The notes: generated by a model not told the origin, from the sequence alone. A stretch of 9,492 nucleotides of DNA from Halonatronomonas sp964558325 (GCA_964558325.1 CAZLCX010000061.1:1-9492); one strand, 5' to 3'; shown: positions 1-5,660, counted from the stretch's first letter. Numbers and translations: made by a program.

Positions 1-10
1 GCTTTTTCAA

Positions 11-17
11 AAGGGAG
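11..17 (+). promoter_or_regulatory. Ribosome binding site of the DASS transporter
   Basis: AAGGGAG lies 11 bases before the ATG at 29. It is the only good Shine-Dalgarno near the open-frame start and supports that ATG. Any promoter would lie left of the window. Confidence 0.6.
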
Positions 18-28
18 TAGATTTAGCC

Positions 29-1504
29 ATGAATGACTTGAAAAAGACAGGAAGATATTTGGTTGATACATATGGAGTTGATACAGGAAATGTTCGTTTA
101 ATATTAATAGGACCTCTAATATTTTTAGTAGTATTGGTATTACCAATTCCCGGCTTTGACTTGCAATCAAAAGGAGGATTGGGAGTCTTATTATGGATGA
201 CTTTTTGGTGGACTACTGGGTTTGTAGCGGTTGCTATTACAGCATTAGTTCCTATTTTAGTAACAACATTTTTTCCAATTGCCCCAGTTGAAGAAATAGT
301 TAGCGTATTCAGTCATAGATTAGTTTTTTTAATAGCAGGCAGTGGAGCTATTGGAGTTGCATGGAGAAGATGGGGGCTTGCAAAGCGTATTGCATTAAAA
401 TTACTGATAATGGTTGGGAATGATGTGCGGAAACAAATTTGGGCATGGTTTTTAATTGCTGCTTTTTTAAGTTCATTTATTACTGATACTATTACAGCTG
501 TAGTTTTTGTCCCTATAGCTATAACTTTACTTAATTATTCAGGTTTTGACACTAATAATAAACGTTGGAATAGTTCTATTGCCACTAATATATTATTAGC
601 TATCGCATGGGGGGCTTCTATAGGAAGTTTGCCTACTCCTTTAGGTGGTGGTCAAAATCTTTTAATTTATGAGTTTTTATCTAATACTGTTAATAGAAAT
701 ATATATTTTTATGAATGGACTATTAGAATGCTTCCTTTTACTCTTGTTTTATTACCTTTGATTGGTTTTTATTTAAGTCATATTTTACAAAGAAAAAATC
801 AAAAATTGCCTGGTTCTAAGGAAACTTATCAAAAAGAGTTAAAGGCTATGGGTAAAATAAAAAAAGGTGAAGTATATTCCGGAATTGCTTTTATCTTAGC
901 AATATTATCTGCTTTTTTGGAGCCAGTTTACTCAAAATATATAAATTTTATTGACCCGGCCTTTATATTTTTTAGTTTAGGAATTATATTATTTTTTGTT
1001 CCTACTGAAACAAAAGAAAATGTTCTTTCAATTAAAAGCATGAAAAATTTTCCTATAACCATCTTAATTGTTTGGCCCAGCGCCCTGGCTTTAGCTAAAT
1101 TGTTAGAACAGTCAGGGTTAGCAAATATTATTACTGAAAATTTTCTTGTATTTTCAAATTATAATAATATAATGTTATTTTTAATTTTATGTGGAGTAAC
1201 AACAATACTTACAAATATATCAACTAATACTGCTAGTGCTGCTTTAATTATGCCATTAATAATACAACACTTTGTAGAAGTAGGCCAAAATTCAGTACCT
1301 ATTATTTTTGCATTAACAGTCGCAGTTAATTTATCTTTTGCCATTGCTTCTGGTAATGGATGTTTAGCAGTTACTGCTGGTTATGGAGTTAATTTAAGAA
1401 AAATGTTTAAACATGGGATTATAATAGCTTTTATAAGTTTCTTAATAACATCTGTATTATCATTTTTATTAAACAAATATATTCCTTGGTGGGGATTATT
1501 ATAA
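29..1504 (+). CDS. DASS/SLC13-family sodium-coupled anion transporter
   Basis: Integral membrane protein of 491 aa, predicted to import a di- or tricarboxylate, sulfate or similar anion with Na+. About ten to twelve hydrophobic segments fill the chain (for example 24-40, 52-80, 138-168, 232-252, 283-300, 308-323, 341-357, 381-412, 421-441, 462-485). The two inverted halves of the family are recognisable. The first SNT-type motif is SSFITDT (148-154) and the second is STNTA (398-402). Each is followed by a re-entrant loop: TPLGGGQN at 203-210, and SGNGCLAVTAGYG at 441-453. In most relatives these loops read like TPxGTPPN, so substrate choice may be unusual. The segment ILIVWPSALALAKLLEQSGL matches the family pattern before the second half. 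The gene stands alone, with no obvious terminator after it. The family assignment is firm; the substrate cannot be told. Confidence 0.86.
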   Translation: MNDLKKTGRYLVDTYGVDTGNVRLILIGPLIFLVVLVLPIPGFDLQSKGGLGVLLWMTFWWTTGFVAVAITALVPILVTTFFPIAPVEEIVSVFSHRLVFLIAGSGAIGVAWRRWGLAKRIALKLLIMVGNDVRKQIWAWFLIAAFLSSFITDTITAVVFVPIAITLLNYSGFDTNNKRWNSSIATNILLAIAWGASIGSLPTPLGGGQNLLIYEFLSNTVNRNIYFYEWTIRMLPFTLVLLPLIGFYLSHILQRKNQKLPGSKETYQKELKAMGKIKKGEVYSGIAFILAILSAFLEPVYSKYINFIDPAFIFFSLGIILFFVPTETKENVLSIKSMKNFPITILIVWPSALALAKLLEQSGLANIITENFLVFSNYNNIMLFLILCGVTTILTNISTNTASAALIMPLIIQHFVEVGQNSVPIIFALTVAVNLSFAIASGNGCLAVTAGYGVNLRKMFKHGIIIAFISFLITSVLSFLLNKYIPWWGLL

Positions 1505-1531
1505 TTTTTTTATCACGTCCCTATAGAATAT

Positions 1532-1638
1532 TGAACAGTTAGTTAATTAACATTTTATAATAGTTAGATGCCTAAATCACATGATCCTGAGCTGAAATTA
1601 GAAATTGTCCTTCGTGTTATTAAAGGCGATAAAATAGG
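1532..1638 (+). pseudogene. Remnant of IS3-type transposase OrfA (N-terminal fragment)
   Basis: From ATG 1568 the frame reads MPKSHDPELKLEIVLRVIKG followed by DKIGKMN and a stop at 1649-1651. The first 22-24 residues have the look of an IS3-family OrfA N-terminus (the 'spEfKleiVlevlkGek' pattern that opens the helix-turn-helix). The rest of the helix-turn-helix and all of OrfB are absent. The bases TGAACAGTT at 1532-1540 could be the tip of the element's left terminal repeat, because IS3 ends usually begin with TG, but no right end is present. I infer an insertion followed by a deletion that fused the fragment to the MazG remnant just downstream. Not functional. Confidence 0.5.
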
Positions 1639-1811
1639 GAAGATGAATTAGCAGATGTGATTATCTATTCAATTTTAATGGCAGATAGGCTTGATATAGA
1701 TATTGAAGAGATAATTGCTAAAAGCTAAAGAATAATAAACTGAAGTATCCTGTGAATAAATCTTATGGCTCAACTGCTAAATATAATGACTTAAATTTAT
1801 TTAAATCTTAA
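1639..1811 (+). pseudogene. C-terminal remnant of a MazG-like nucleotide pyrophosphohydrolase, frameshifted
   Basis: The frame starting at 1639 reads EDELADVIIYSILMADRLDI followed by DIEEIIAK and then hits TAA at 1726. Shifting frame by one near 1720-1725 continues with LKNNKLKYPVNKSYGSTAKY and ends at TAA 1809-1811. Joined, these match the third metal-binding helix (ExxD in DELAD) and the conserved 'KLxKNxxKYPVxKxxG' tail of small MazG-like (dCTPase/RS21-C6 type) house-cleaning NTP pyrophosphohydrolases. The N-terminal helices carrying the EExxE motif are missing, replaced by the transposase fragment. Truncation plus frameshift make it non-functional. The match is by eye and the motif is distinctive. 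Confidence 0.66.
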
Positions 1812-1826
1812 TTAAAATAAACTTCT

Positions 1827-1834
1827 GAAAGGAG
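1827..1834 (+). promoter_or_regulatory. Ribosome binding site of the methyltransferase
   Basis: GAAAGGAG sits 8 bases before ATG 1843. It fixes that start; the frame upstream belongs to the MazG remnant. Confidence 0.75.
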
Positions 1835-1842
1835 CAAAAATC

Positions 1843-2517
1843 ATGAGTTTTGATAAAAAAGCAGCATCTGAATATGATAGTTGGTATGATACAGAATTGG
1901 GTAGATTTGTTGATGAAGTAGAAACTAAAGTAGCTTTTGATTTATTTCAACCTCAGCCAGGAGAAAAAATTCTTGATATAGGTTGTGGAACAGGAAACTT
2001 TAGTATTAAATTAGCTAAAATGGGCTGTAAAGTAACAGGGATAGATATTTCTCAGCCTATGTTAGAAGAAGCAGAGAAAAAAGCTGAAAAATTAAATTTA
2101 GATATTAATTTTAAAAAAGGGGATGTACTTAATTTAGAATTTGATGATAATAAATTTGATTCAGTATTTTCCATGGCAGCAATAGAATTCATAAAAGATC
2201 TTGAAACGGCATTTAAAGAAATAAAGCGAGTAGTTAAACCAGGTGGGAAAATATTATTAGGAACAATTAGAAAAGATTCTGACTGGGGCAGGTTATATGA
2301 AAAGCAGGCCCAAAAAGAAGATTCAGTTTTTAGAGATGCTATTTTTAGAGAGCCTGAAGATCTTGAAAAATTAGACAGAGATAATATAATAAAAATAAAA
2401 GAGTGTCTTTATATTTCACCTGATATTTCAGAGGAAAAAATAAATTGGGATACAGAAAACAGCCTGGCTGATAAAAAGAAAGGAGGATTTATCTGCGCCT
2501 TATGGGAAAACAAATAA
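1843..2517 (+). CDS. Class I SAM-dependent methyltransferase
   Basis: Cytosolic 224-aa enzyme of the UbiE/Methyltransf_11 type that transfers a methyl group from S-adenosylmethionine to an unknown small molecule. Motif I is ILDIGCGTGNFSIKLA (43-58), the glycine loop that binds SAM. The acidic end of strand 2 is VTGIDIS (64-70), where D68 should hold the ribose hydroxyls. GDVLNL (93-98) follows, and motif IV/V is FDSVFSMAAIEFI (105-117), then the 'evkRVvKPGGkill' signature at 129-139. The N-terminal 'AxxYDSWYDTELG' segment is the usual cap helix of this group. The stop codon overlaps the start of the thiamine-binding gene, so the two are translationally coupled and probably share a pathway. 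The substrate cannot be read from the sequence. Confidence 0.88.
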   Translation: MSFDKKAASEYDSWYDTELGRFVDEVETKVAFDLFQPQPGEKILDIGCGTGNFSIKLAKMGCKVTGIDISQPMLEEAEKKAEKLNLDINFKKGDVLNLEFDDNKFDSVFSMAAIEFIKDLETAFKEIKRVVKPGGKILLGTIRKDSDWGRLYEKQAQKEDSVFRDAIFREPEDLEKLDRDNIIKIKECLYISPDISEEKINWDTENSLADKKKGGFICALWENK

Positions 2518-2765
2518 TGATTTCCTGTCAAATTAGTTTTTATCCTTTAAACACTAAAAAAGTTAATGAAAAAGTAAAAAAAGTTATTAATATAATTAGT
2601 AAAAGCAATTTAGAATATGAGAGCAATTCTTTATCCACTATTATTTATGGTGAAGCAGATAAAGTTTATTTGCTTCTTAAAGAAATAACTCTAGAAATGG
2701 ATGAAGATAACAGCGAATTTTCAATGTCTATTAATATATCAAATAGCTGTGGTTGTGATATCTAA
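2502..2765 (+). CDS. YkoF/DUF77-type thiamine (HMP)-binding protein
   Basis: Small 87-aa (or 82-aa) soluble protein with the pattern SCQISFYPL at the N-terminus, LEYESNSLSTIIYGEADKV in the middle and FSMSINISNSCGC at the C-terminus. This resembles the ferredoxin-like thiamine-binding fold (PF01910, YkoF and MTH1187 relatives), which binds thiamine or its hydroxymethylpyrimidine precursor and usually accompanies an ABC uptake system. ATG 2502 overlaps the methyltransferase by 16 bases. ATG 2517 overlaps its stop by one base (TAATG) and gives the MISCQ start typical of the family. The strong AGGAGG at 2481-2486 is 15 bases from the first ATG and 30 from the second, so I cannot settle the start; re-initiation at 2517 is quite possible. 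No transporter genes are adjacent here. Confidence 0.62.
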   Translation: MGKQIMISCQISFYPLNTKKVNEKVKKVINIISKSNLEYESNSLSTIIYGEADKVYLLLKEITLEMDEDNSEFSMSINISNSCGCDI

Positions 2766-3078
2766 AACTTTATGAGTAATCTTAATTTGACTAGATGTTA
2801 ATATTTTTACTAATCGGCAGATTAGACTTAGGGTAAATATTTTTGCCGGTCATCAGAACAATCACATAGACAGTAAATTTCTTTTGAATCTGGATATAAG
2901 CCAGTAAAAAAGAAATAATTTTAGTAGTAATCCCTGCCGCCTTTCCTTAATTTTGAGATTACCTGCCAGTCTAATCATACAAATATACCTCAACTTAAAG
3001 GGGAGGCAGGCTTTTATATAAAAATCACTGTAACAACAGGGGCCTGGTAAAAATAAAGGTCTAAATTTTTGACAATAA
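2766..3078. other. 313-base intergenic region without a recognisable gene
   Basis: I find no convincing coding frame or known riboswitch. What is visible is GATTAGAC (2820-2827) inverted as GTCTAATC (2969-2976), and two CCTGCC copies (2933-2938 and 2962-2967) that could each pair with one GGCAGG (3005-3010). A 22-base stretch at 2956-2977 recurs in the prophage control region at 5386-5407 with 18 of 22 bases the same. Confidence 0.5.
2933..3015 (+). terminator. Possible imperfect terminator or attenuator hairpin
   Basis: CCTGCCGCCTTT (2933-2944) can pair with AAAGGGGAGGCAGG (2997-3010): six perfect pairs, one G-A mismatch, then five more pairs including two G-U. CTTTTATAT follows directly. 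The loop is long (about 50 bases) and holds a second CCTGCC that could compete for the same GGCAGG, giving two mutually exclusive folds. It may end the methyltransferase/thiamine-binding transcript or attenuate the CofE-like gene. Weak evidence. Confidence 0.3.
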
Positions 3079-3089
3079 ATGAAGAAACT

Positions 3090-3096
3090 AAGGAGG
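3090..3096 (+). promoter_or_regulatory. Ribosome binding site deciding the cofE-like start
   Basis: AAGGAGG is 6 bases from ATG 3103. The frame is also open back to ATG 3079, but that codon has no Shine-Dalgarno and lies upstream of this one, so 3103 is the likely start. Confidence 0.85.
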
Positions 3097-3102
3097 GTTA
3101 TA

Positions 3103-3969
3103 ATGAAAGAGATTTCTTTTTATTCTCTGGAAAAAATTGGTCTGATTGAACAAGGAGATAATCTTCCAGAAAAGATACTTGAGACCTGTAAAGAAGAGGA
3201 TTTTGAACTAAAAGATAATGATGTAGTCATAATTACTTCTAAAGTTGTTTCAATGTATGAGGGAAGAATTGTAAATCTAAAAGAAGTTGAACCGAGTTCA
3301 AAAGCTAAAGCTATTGCTGAAAGTACTGGAATGCTTGAAGAAGAGGTCGAATTAATACTTCAGGAAGGAGAGGTTCTTGCTGCCATACCTGTTAGTAAAT
3401 TTGGTCAGGAGTATATTTTAAGACAGGCTGACAATAAAGAAAAAGCAAAAGAAGCTCTTGATAATATTCCATCAATGCTGCTTACAGAGAGAAATGGCCG
3501 AATTTGTACCAGTGCTGGAGTTGATCTTTCTAATTCCCCGGAGGGAAAAGCAACATTACTGCCAGAAGATCCCAATAAAAGTGCTAAAAAAATTAAAAAG
3601 TATCTTGAAGATAAGACCAATAAAGAACTTGCAGTAATAATTACAGATTCTGAAGTTAGTATAAGAGGGGGATCTACAGACATAGCAATAGGTTGTTCCG
3701 GGATTGTACCTGTAGATAGTAAATTTGGAACTGATGATTTATTTGGAAAACCTAAATTTGGTGGTGTTGATCTTATAGCTGATGAAATTGCGGGAGCAGC
3801 TGCTCTCCATTTTGGTCAAACCTCAGAAAAGATTCCTGTTGTTATCGGCAGAGGTATCGAATATGCTAAGGGAGAAGGTATAACCGGGAATTATAGTCTG
3901 GTAAATGAAGGAATGAAAAATATAATTTTATCAGGGATAAAAATTAAATTCCAGGATTTATTTTATTAG
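3103..3969 (+). CDS. CofE-like protein (coenzyme F420-0:L-glutamate ligase family)
   Basis: Protein of 288 aa when started at the ATG with the good ribosome binding site (296 aa from ATG 3079). The family adds glutamate to F420-0 using GTP. Visible family marks are DVVIITSKVVSMYEGRIVNL (40-59), GVDLSNS with a nearby LLPEDPNKSA (139-161), TDSEVSIRGG leading into DIAIGCSGI (181-201), and ADEIAGAA (226-233). True CofE proteins carry a TDTxGRPxRxG type motif where this protein has TDSEVSIRGG, so the GRP part is lost. Single cofE homologues occur in Firmicutes that are not known to make F420, and the natural substrate there is unclear. I therefore call the family, not the reaction. No F420 genes are nearby. 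The reading frame continues open after the TAG stop (see the next entry). Confidence 0.75.
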   Translation: MKEISFYSLEKIGLIEQGDNLPEKILETCKEEDFELKDNDVVIITSKVVSMYEGRIVNLKEVEPSSKAKAIAESTGMLEEEVELILQEGEVLAAIPVSKFGQEYILRQADNKEKAKEALDNIPSMLLTERNGRICTSAGVDLSNSPEGKATLLPEDPNKSAKKIKKYLEDKTNKELAVIITDSEVSIRGGSTDIAIGCSGIVPVDSKFGTDDLFGKPKFGGVDLIADEIAGAAALHFGQTSEKIPVVIGRGIEYAKGEGITGNYSLVNEGMKNIILSGIKIKFQDLFY

Positions 3970-4152
3970 TTCTTACAACTTTTAGCAGTATTATTAATAG
4001 CTGCCTATAAACCAATCAATGAATCTGAATATAAGTTAAGAGATCTAATAGATGATGATCAAGAATTTTGTTTAGATAGTGATTTGTTACCTGGGGATAA
4101 ATTTAGAATGATTGCATTTCCCTGTCCTAAATCTTATAAAGAGAAAAAATAA
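3970..4152 (+). other. 60-codon open frame in phase after the cofE-like TAG stop; unrecognised
   Basis: Directly after the TAG at 3967-3969 the same frame stays open for 60 codons, reading FLQLLAVLLIAAYKPINESE and ending in FPCPKSYKEKK with a TAA at 4150-4152 that touches the terminator stem. There is no ATG, GTG or TTG near its beginning and no ribosome binding site. In DNA this A/T-rich, 60 codons without a stop is uncommon. It starts hydrophobic (residues 1-12), then becomes acidic and ends basic. Options are a gene remnant that lost its start, a separate protein fused and cut off by a TAG mutation, or chance. I do not recognise the family. Confidence 0.35.
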
Positions 4153-4178
4153 CACCCTTTAATCAGGGTGTTTTTTTT
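4151..4178 (+). terminator. Strong rho-independent terminator (bidirectional)
   Basis: AACACCCT (4151-4158), loop TTAATC, AGGGTGTT (4165-4172), then a run of T to 4178. The stem has 8 perfect pairs. On the other strand the same stem is followed by ATTTTTTCTC, so it can also stop leftward transcripts from the immA operon. It ends the cofE-like transcript and roughly marks the edge of the host-like genes. Confidence 0.92.
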
Positions 4179-4419
4179 ATGGATTAGTTTCAGAGATAGA
4201 GAATTAGTAGCTCTATAAAAAATCAACTCCCTTCAAAAGAGAAGAGAGTAATAAATATCGCCATAAAGGACAGTTTCTATATATATTATTCCATTTAGGA
4301 ATTTAAATAACCAGGTTGATAGCAAAATTAGTAAGGATATTTTAGATATTATTAGTTTCACAATCACGATTAAAAAATATATAATTTCAGTTTTGAAACC
4401 TAAAAATACTATTATTTAT
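4179..4419. other. 241-base A/T-rich spacer between host genes and immunity operon
   Basis: Very A/T-rich. I see no recognisable gene, tRNA or integrase remnant on either strand. If the prophage is bounded on this side, its attachment site should lie here or near the terminator, but no direct repeat inside the window proves it. Confidence 0.4.
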
Positions 4420-4794
4420 TCAAATATCAACTTCTCTATAACTTAGGAGTTCCTCAGCAAAATAATCTGCCTCATAATCCAATATTCTATGGTCAAAACC
4501 CTTGCGTTTATGTCTGTATAAATGATTACAAGCATCACCGTGCAATAGTATATGCCCCAGTTCATGGGCTAATCTGTAACTAAATCTATCAGCATCGAGT
4601 TCAAAGTCAATAAATATGACCGTACGATTATCATATTTAACACTTAGACTTTCTTCTTTAATAAATGCATTAGGAAGATCATAGATTTCAATATTCATAG
4701 CCGATATAATATAATCAAGCTCATTGCCACCATATTTAATTATAGTTTCCTGCACCAGTTCTTTAATTTCATCTGTGATTTCTATATTAATCAT
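4420..4794 (-). CDS. ImmA/IrrE-family metallopeptidase (phage anti-repressor protease)
   Basis: Cytosolic zinc peptidase of 124 aa (PF06114). The catalytic site is HELGH at 77-81 (His77 and His81 bind zinc, Glu78 is the base), inside FSYRLAHELGHILLHGD. The third zinc ligand is likely Glu108 in YEADYFAEELL (107-117). Relatives such as ImmA of ICEBs1 cleave or inactivate the partner repressor after DNA damage or a quorum signal and so induce the element. Here the gene follows its repressor by 14 bases in the same leftward operon, which supports that job. The ribosome binding site AGGGGG (4806-4801) lies 6 bases before ATG 4794; an ATG at 4800 leads at once to a stop. The chain is at the short end for the family but includes the full active site. 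Confidence 0.87.
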   Translation of the reverse strand: MINIEITDEIKELVQETIIKYGGNELDYIISAMNIEIYDLPNAFIKEESLSVKYDNRTVIFIDFELDADRFSYRLAHELGHILLHGDACNHLYRHKRKGFDHRILDYEADYFAEELLSYREVDI

Positions 4795-4808
4795 AGCATG
4801 CCCCCTGG

Positions 4809-5168
4809 TTAACTCCTCTTAATAGTATTTAATAATTCCATAAACTCTTCGACCTGCTTAACACTTAAATCGCTTTCTTCATATAACTCTAAACCTTTAA
4901 GAACTTCTTCCACACTTTTGTCATCAAGATGGTATTTCTTTATGAGTTCTTCCTGGTTCTTGTAGTCAGTTTGACCAGTTAAATAATCTATGGAGCAATT
5001 AAAAAAGTTAGACAATTCTATTAGAATATTTAAACCAGGTGTTCTGGTTCCGGCTTCATAATGAGATAGAGACCCCTGGGATATAGAACCGATTTTTCTG
5101 GACAGCTCGGCCATGGTTAAACCTTTATCCTCTCTTAATTTTTTTAATCTTTCTGGAAAATTACCCAA
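4809..5168 (-). CDS. XRE/cI-like helix-turn-helix repressor
   Basis: Protein of 119 aa if started at TTG 5168. The helix-turn-helix spans about residues 5-64: FPERLKKLREDKGLTMAELS, then GSISQGSLSHYEAGTRTPGL, then the FNCSIDYLTG cap found in many Xre/ImmR regulators. The rest (70-119) is acidic and helical, probably for dimerisation and for recognition by ImmA. It should bind the palindromic control region at about 5254-5285 and repress the rightward early genes while regulating itself. The frame is open to GTG 5177, but that GTG is inside the Shine-Dalgarno, so TTG 5168, six bases downstream, is the better start. It is co-transcribed with the metallopeptidase. Confidence 0.88.
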   Translation of the reverse strand: MGNFPERLKKLREDKGLTMAELSRKIGSISQGSLSHYEAGTRTPGLNILIELSNFFNCSIDYLTGQTDYKNQEELIKKYHLDDKSVEEVLKGLELYEESDLSVKQVEEFMELLNTIKRS

Positions 5169-5171
5169 ATG

Positions 5172-5182
5172 AATCACCTCTT
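5172..5182 (-). promoter_or_regulatory. Ribosome binding site deciding the repressor start (TTG)
   Basis: On the minus strand AAGAGGTGATT nearly matches the complement of the 16S rRNA 3' end and lies 6 bases before TTG 5168. The apparent GTG start at 5177-5175 is part of this site and so is an unlikely start. Confidence 0.78.
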
Positions 5183-5237
5183 AAAATCATTATACAGAAT
5201 AAAAACTAAAAAAGGAAGTCTTTTTCAAAATAATTTT

Positions 5238-5266
5238 ATTGTTTTTTTCAATTTTACACTTGACAA
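5238..5266 (-). promoter_or_regulatory. Candidate leftward repressor promoter
   Basis: On the minus strand TTGTCA (5266-5261) and AACAAT (5243-5238) are 17 bases apart, with the -35 overlapping that of the rightward promoter. A TATAAT at 5194-5189 is an alternative -10, but it would start RNA almost inside the repressor's ribosome binding site and has a poor -35. Confidence 0.38.
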
Positions 5267-5285
5267 TTGTAATTTAAAAGTGTAA
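5254..5285. promoter_or_regulatory. Operator palindrome of the repressor
   Basis: TTACACTT (5254-5261) and AAGTGTAA (5278-5285) are perfect inverted arms around a third small palindrome, ACAATTGT (5263-5270). Placement between the divergent repressor and early genes, over the promoter candidates, is what an XRE operator shows. Binding by this repressor is inferred. Confidence 0.6.
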
Positions 5286-5288
5286 TCT
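5260..5288 (+). promoter_or_regulatory. Candidate rightward early promoter
   Basis: A perfect -35, TTGACA (5260-5265), is followed after 17 bases by TAATCT (5283-5288), a moderate -10. Both boxes overlap the operator arms, so repressor binding would block it. The start would be near 5295, giving a leader of about 430 bases before the ERF gene. Confidence 0.5.
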
Positions 5289-5360
5289 TGATTTAGAGCA
5301 TAAAAATTATGGTATTGCAATTAAAATATTTTGTCTAAAATAAAACTCATTTATTATTCC

Positions 5361-5413
5361 AATGCCCTGATTTAAAGCTTTATAAAGATTTGCCTCCAGT
5401 CTAATCAGGCATT
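5361..5413. repeat. Long-arm inverted repeat in the control region
   Basis: AATGCCCTGATT (5361-5372) and AATCAGGCATT (5403-5413) are inverted copies with one extra C in the left arm, separated by 30 bases that include the palindrome AAAGCTTT. It may fold as RNA in the early leader, or be a second protein-binding site: the right arm lies about 15 bases before a TATAAT at 5428-5433 that could be another rightward -10. Confidence 0.5.
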
Positions 5414-5543
5414 AAATATTTCTTTTGTATAATTTTTGATGCTTTTCACAGTATATTTTTTTAATTCAAGTATTCGTTTTGTAATAGCAACACTTTTGCA
5501 TCAGGAGGTGAATAATAGTAATAATTAAAAATTCTTGAAGGGA

Positions 5544-5660
5544 GTGAGGCAGATAAAAAAGTTAATGCTCATTTACAAGCGGATCAACAATGTCGAGACA
5601 ATAAAAAAGATCTCACCTGCAGCAACAGATGAGATCGAAAGACTTGAAAAAATATCTTAA
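5544..5660 (+). CDS. Putative 38-aa early peptide, unrecognised
   Basis: From GTG 5544 the frame reads MRQIKKLMLIYKRINNVETI, continues KKISPAATDEIERLEKIS and stops at TAA 5658. The N-terminal half is basic and the C-terminal half acidic and helical; there is no membrane segment. TTG 5535 and ATG 5565 are other possible starts. The purine-rich AAGGGAGTGAGG (5538-5549) could serve ATG 5565 but is 15 bases away. The 3' half lies opposite the predicted antisense RNA. I recognise no family. The codon content looks natural, but such a short frame can arise by chance. Confidence 0.33.
   Translation: MRQIKKLMLIYKRINNVETIKKISPAATDEIERLEKIS
5603..5637 (-). terminator. Intrinsic terminator of the antisense RNA
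   Basis: Read on the minus strand, GATCTCA, a few bases, CTG, a short loop, CAG, then TGAGATC form a 7+3 bp stem broken by one mismatch, followed at once by TTTTTT. On the plus strand the same stem has no T-run, so it should stop only leftward RNA. Confidence 0.7.
5603..5658 (-). ncRNA. Predicted small antisense RNA (oop-like arrangement)
   Basis: A compact minus-strand transcription unit. The promoter at 5671-5666 should start RNA near 5658, and an intrinsic terminator ends it at about 5603, giving a transcript of about 56 nt. It is complementary to the early leader and to the 3' half of the 38-aa frame, just before the recombination/replication genes. This matches the layout of lambda oop RNA, a short leftward RNA antisense to a regulatory gene ahead of the replication genes. 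A role in lowering early-gene expression is inferred; expression is not shown. Confidence 0.5.

Noticed and set aside
1159..1344. Minus-strand open frame of 61 codons inside the transporter gene.
   Set aside because: It mirrors a membrane protein on the other strand, has no ribosome binding site and no family resemblance.
2890..2904. CTGGATATAAGCCAG resembles the CTGGATAATGCCAG piece of a TPP riboswitch and lies just after a thiamine-binding gene.
   Set aside because: The obligatory CTGAGA and ACCTGAT elements are absent at the right places and the spacing is wrong.
2957..3010. GAGATTACCTGCC recalls the B12 box of cobalamin riboswitches.
   Set aside because: Only part of the box matches, and the upstream conserved blocks of the aptamer cannot be found in the preceding 200 bases.
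3069..3104. TTGACA and TATAAT before the cofE-like gene.
   Set aside because: They are 24 bases apart and the TATAAT overlaps the start codon, so it cannot be this gene's promoter.
3405..3683. Minus-strand open frame of 92 codons inside the cofE-like gene.
   Set aside because: Shadow of a well-supported gene; no independent signal.
5544..5660. Type I toxin-antitoxin pair (38-aa peptide with antisense RNA).
   Set aside because: Layout is suggestive, but the peptide is charged and lacks the hydrophobic membrane segment typical of type I toxins, so I favour a regulatory antisense RNA.
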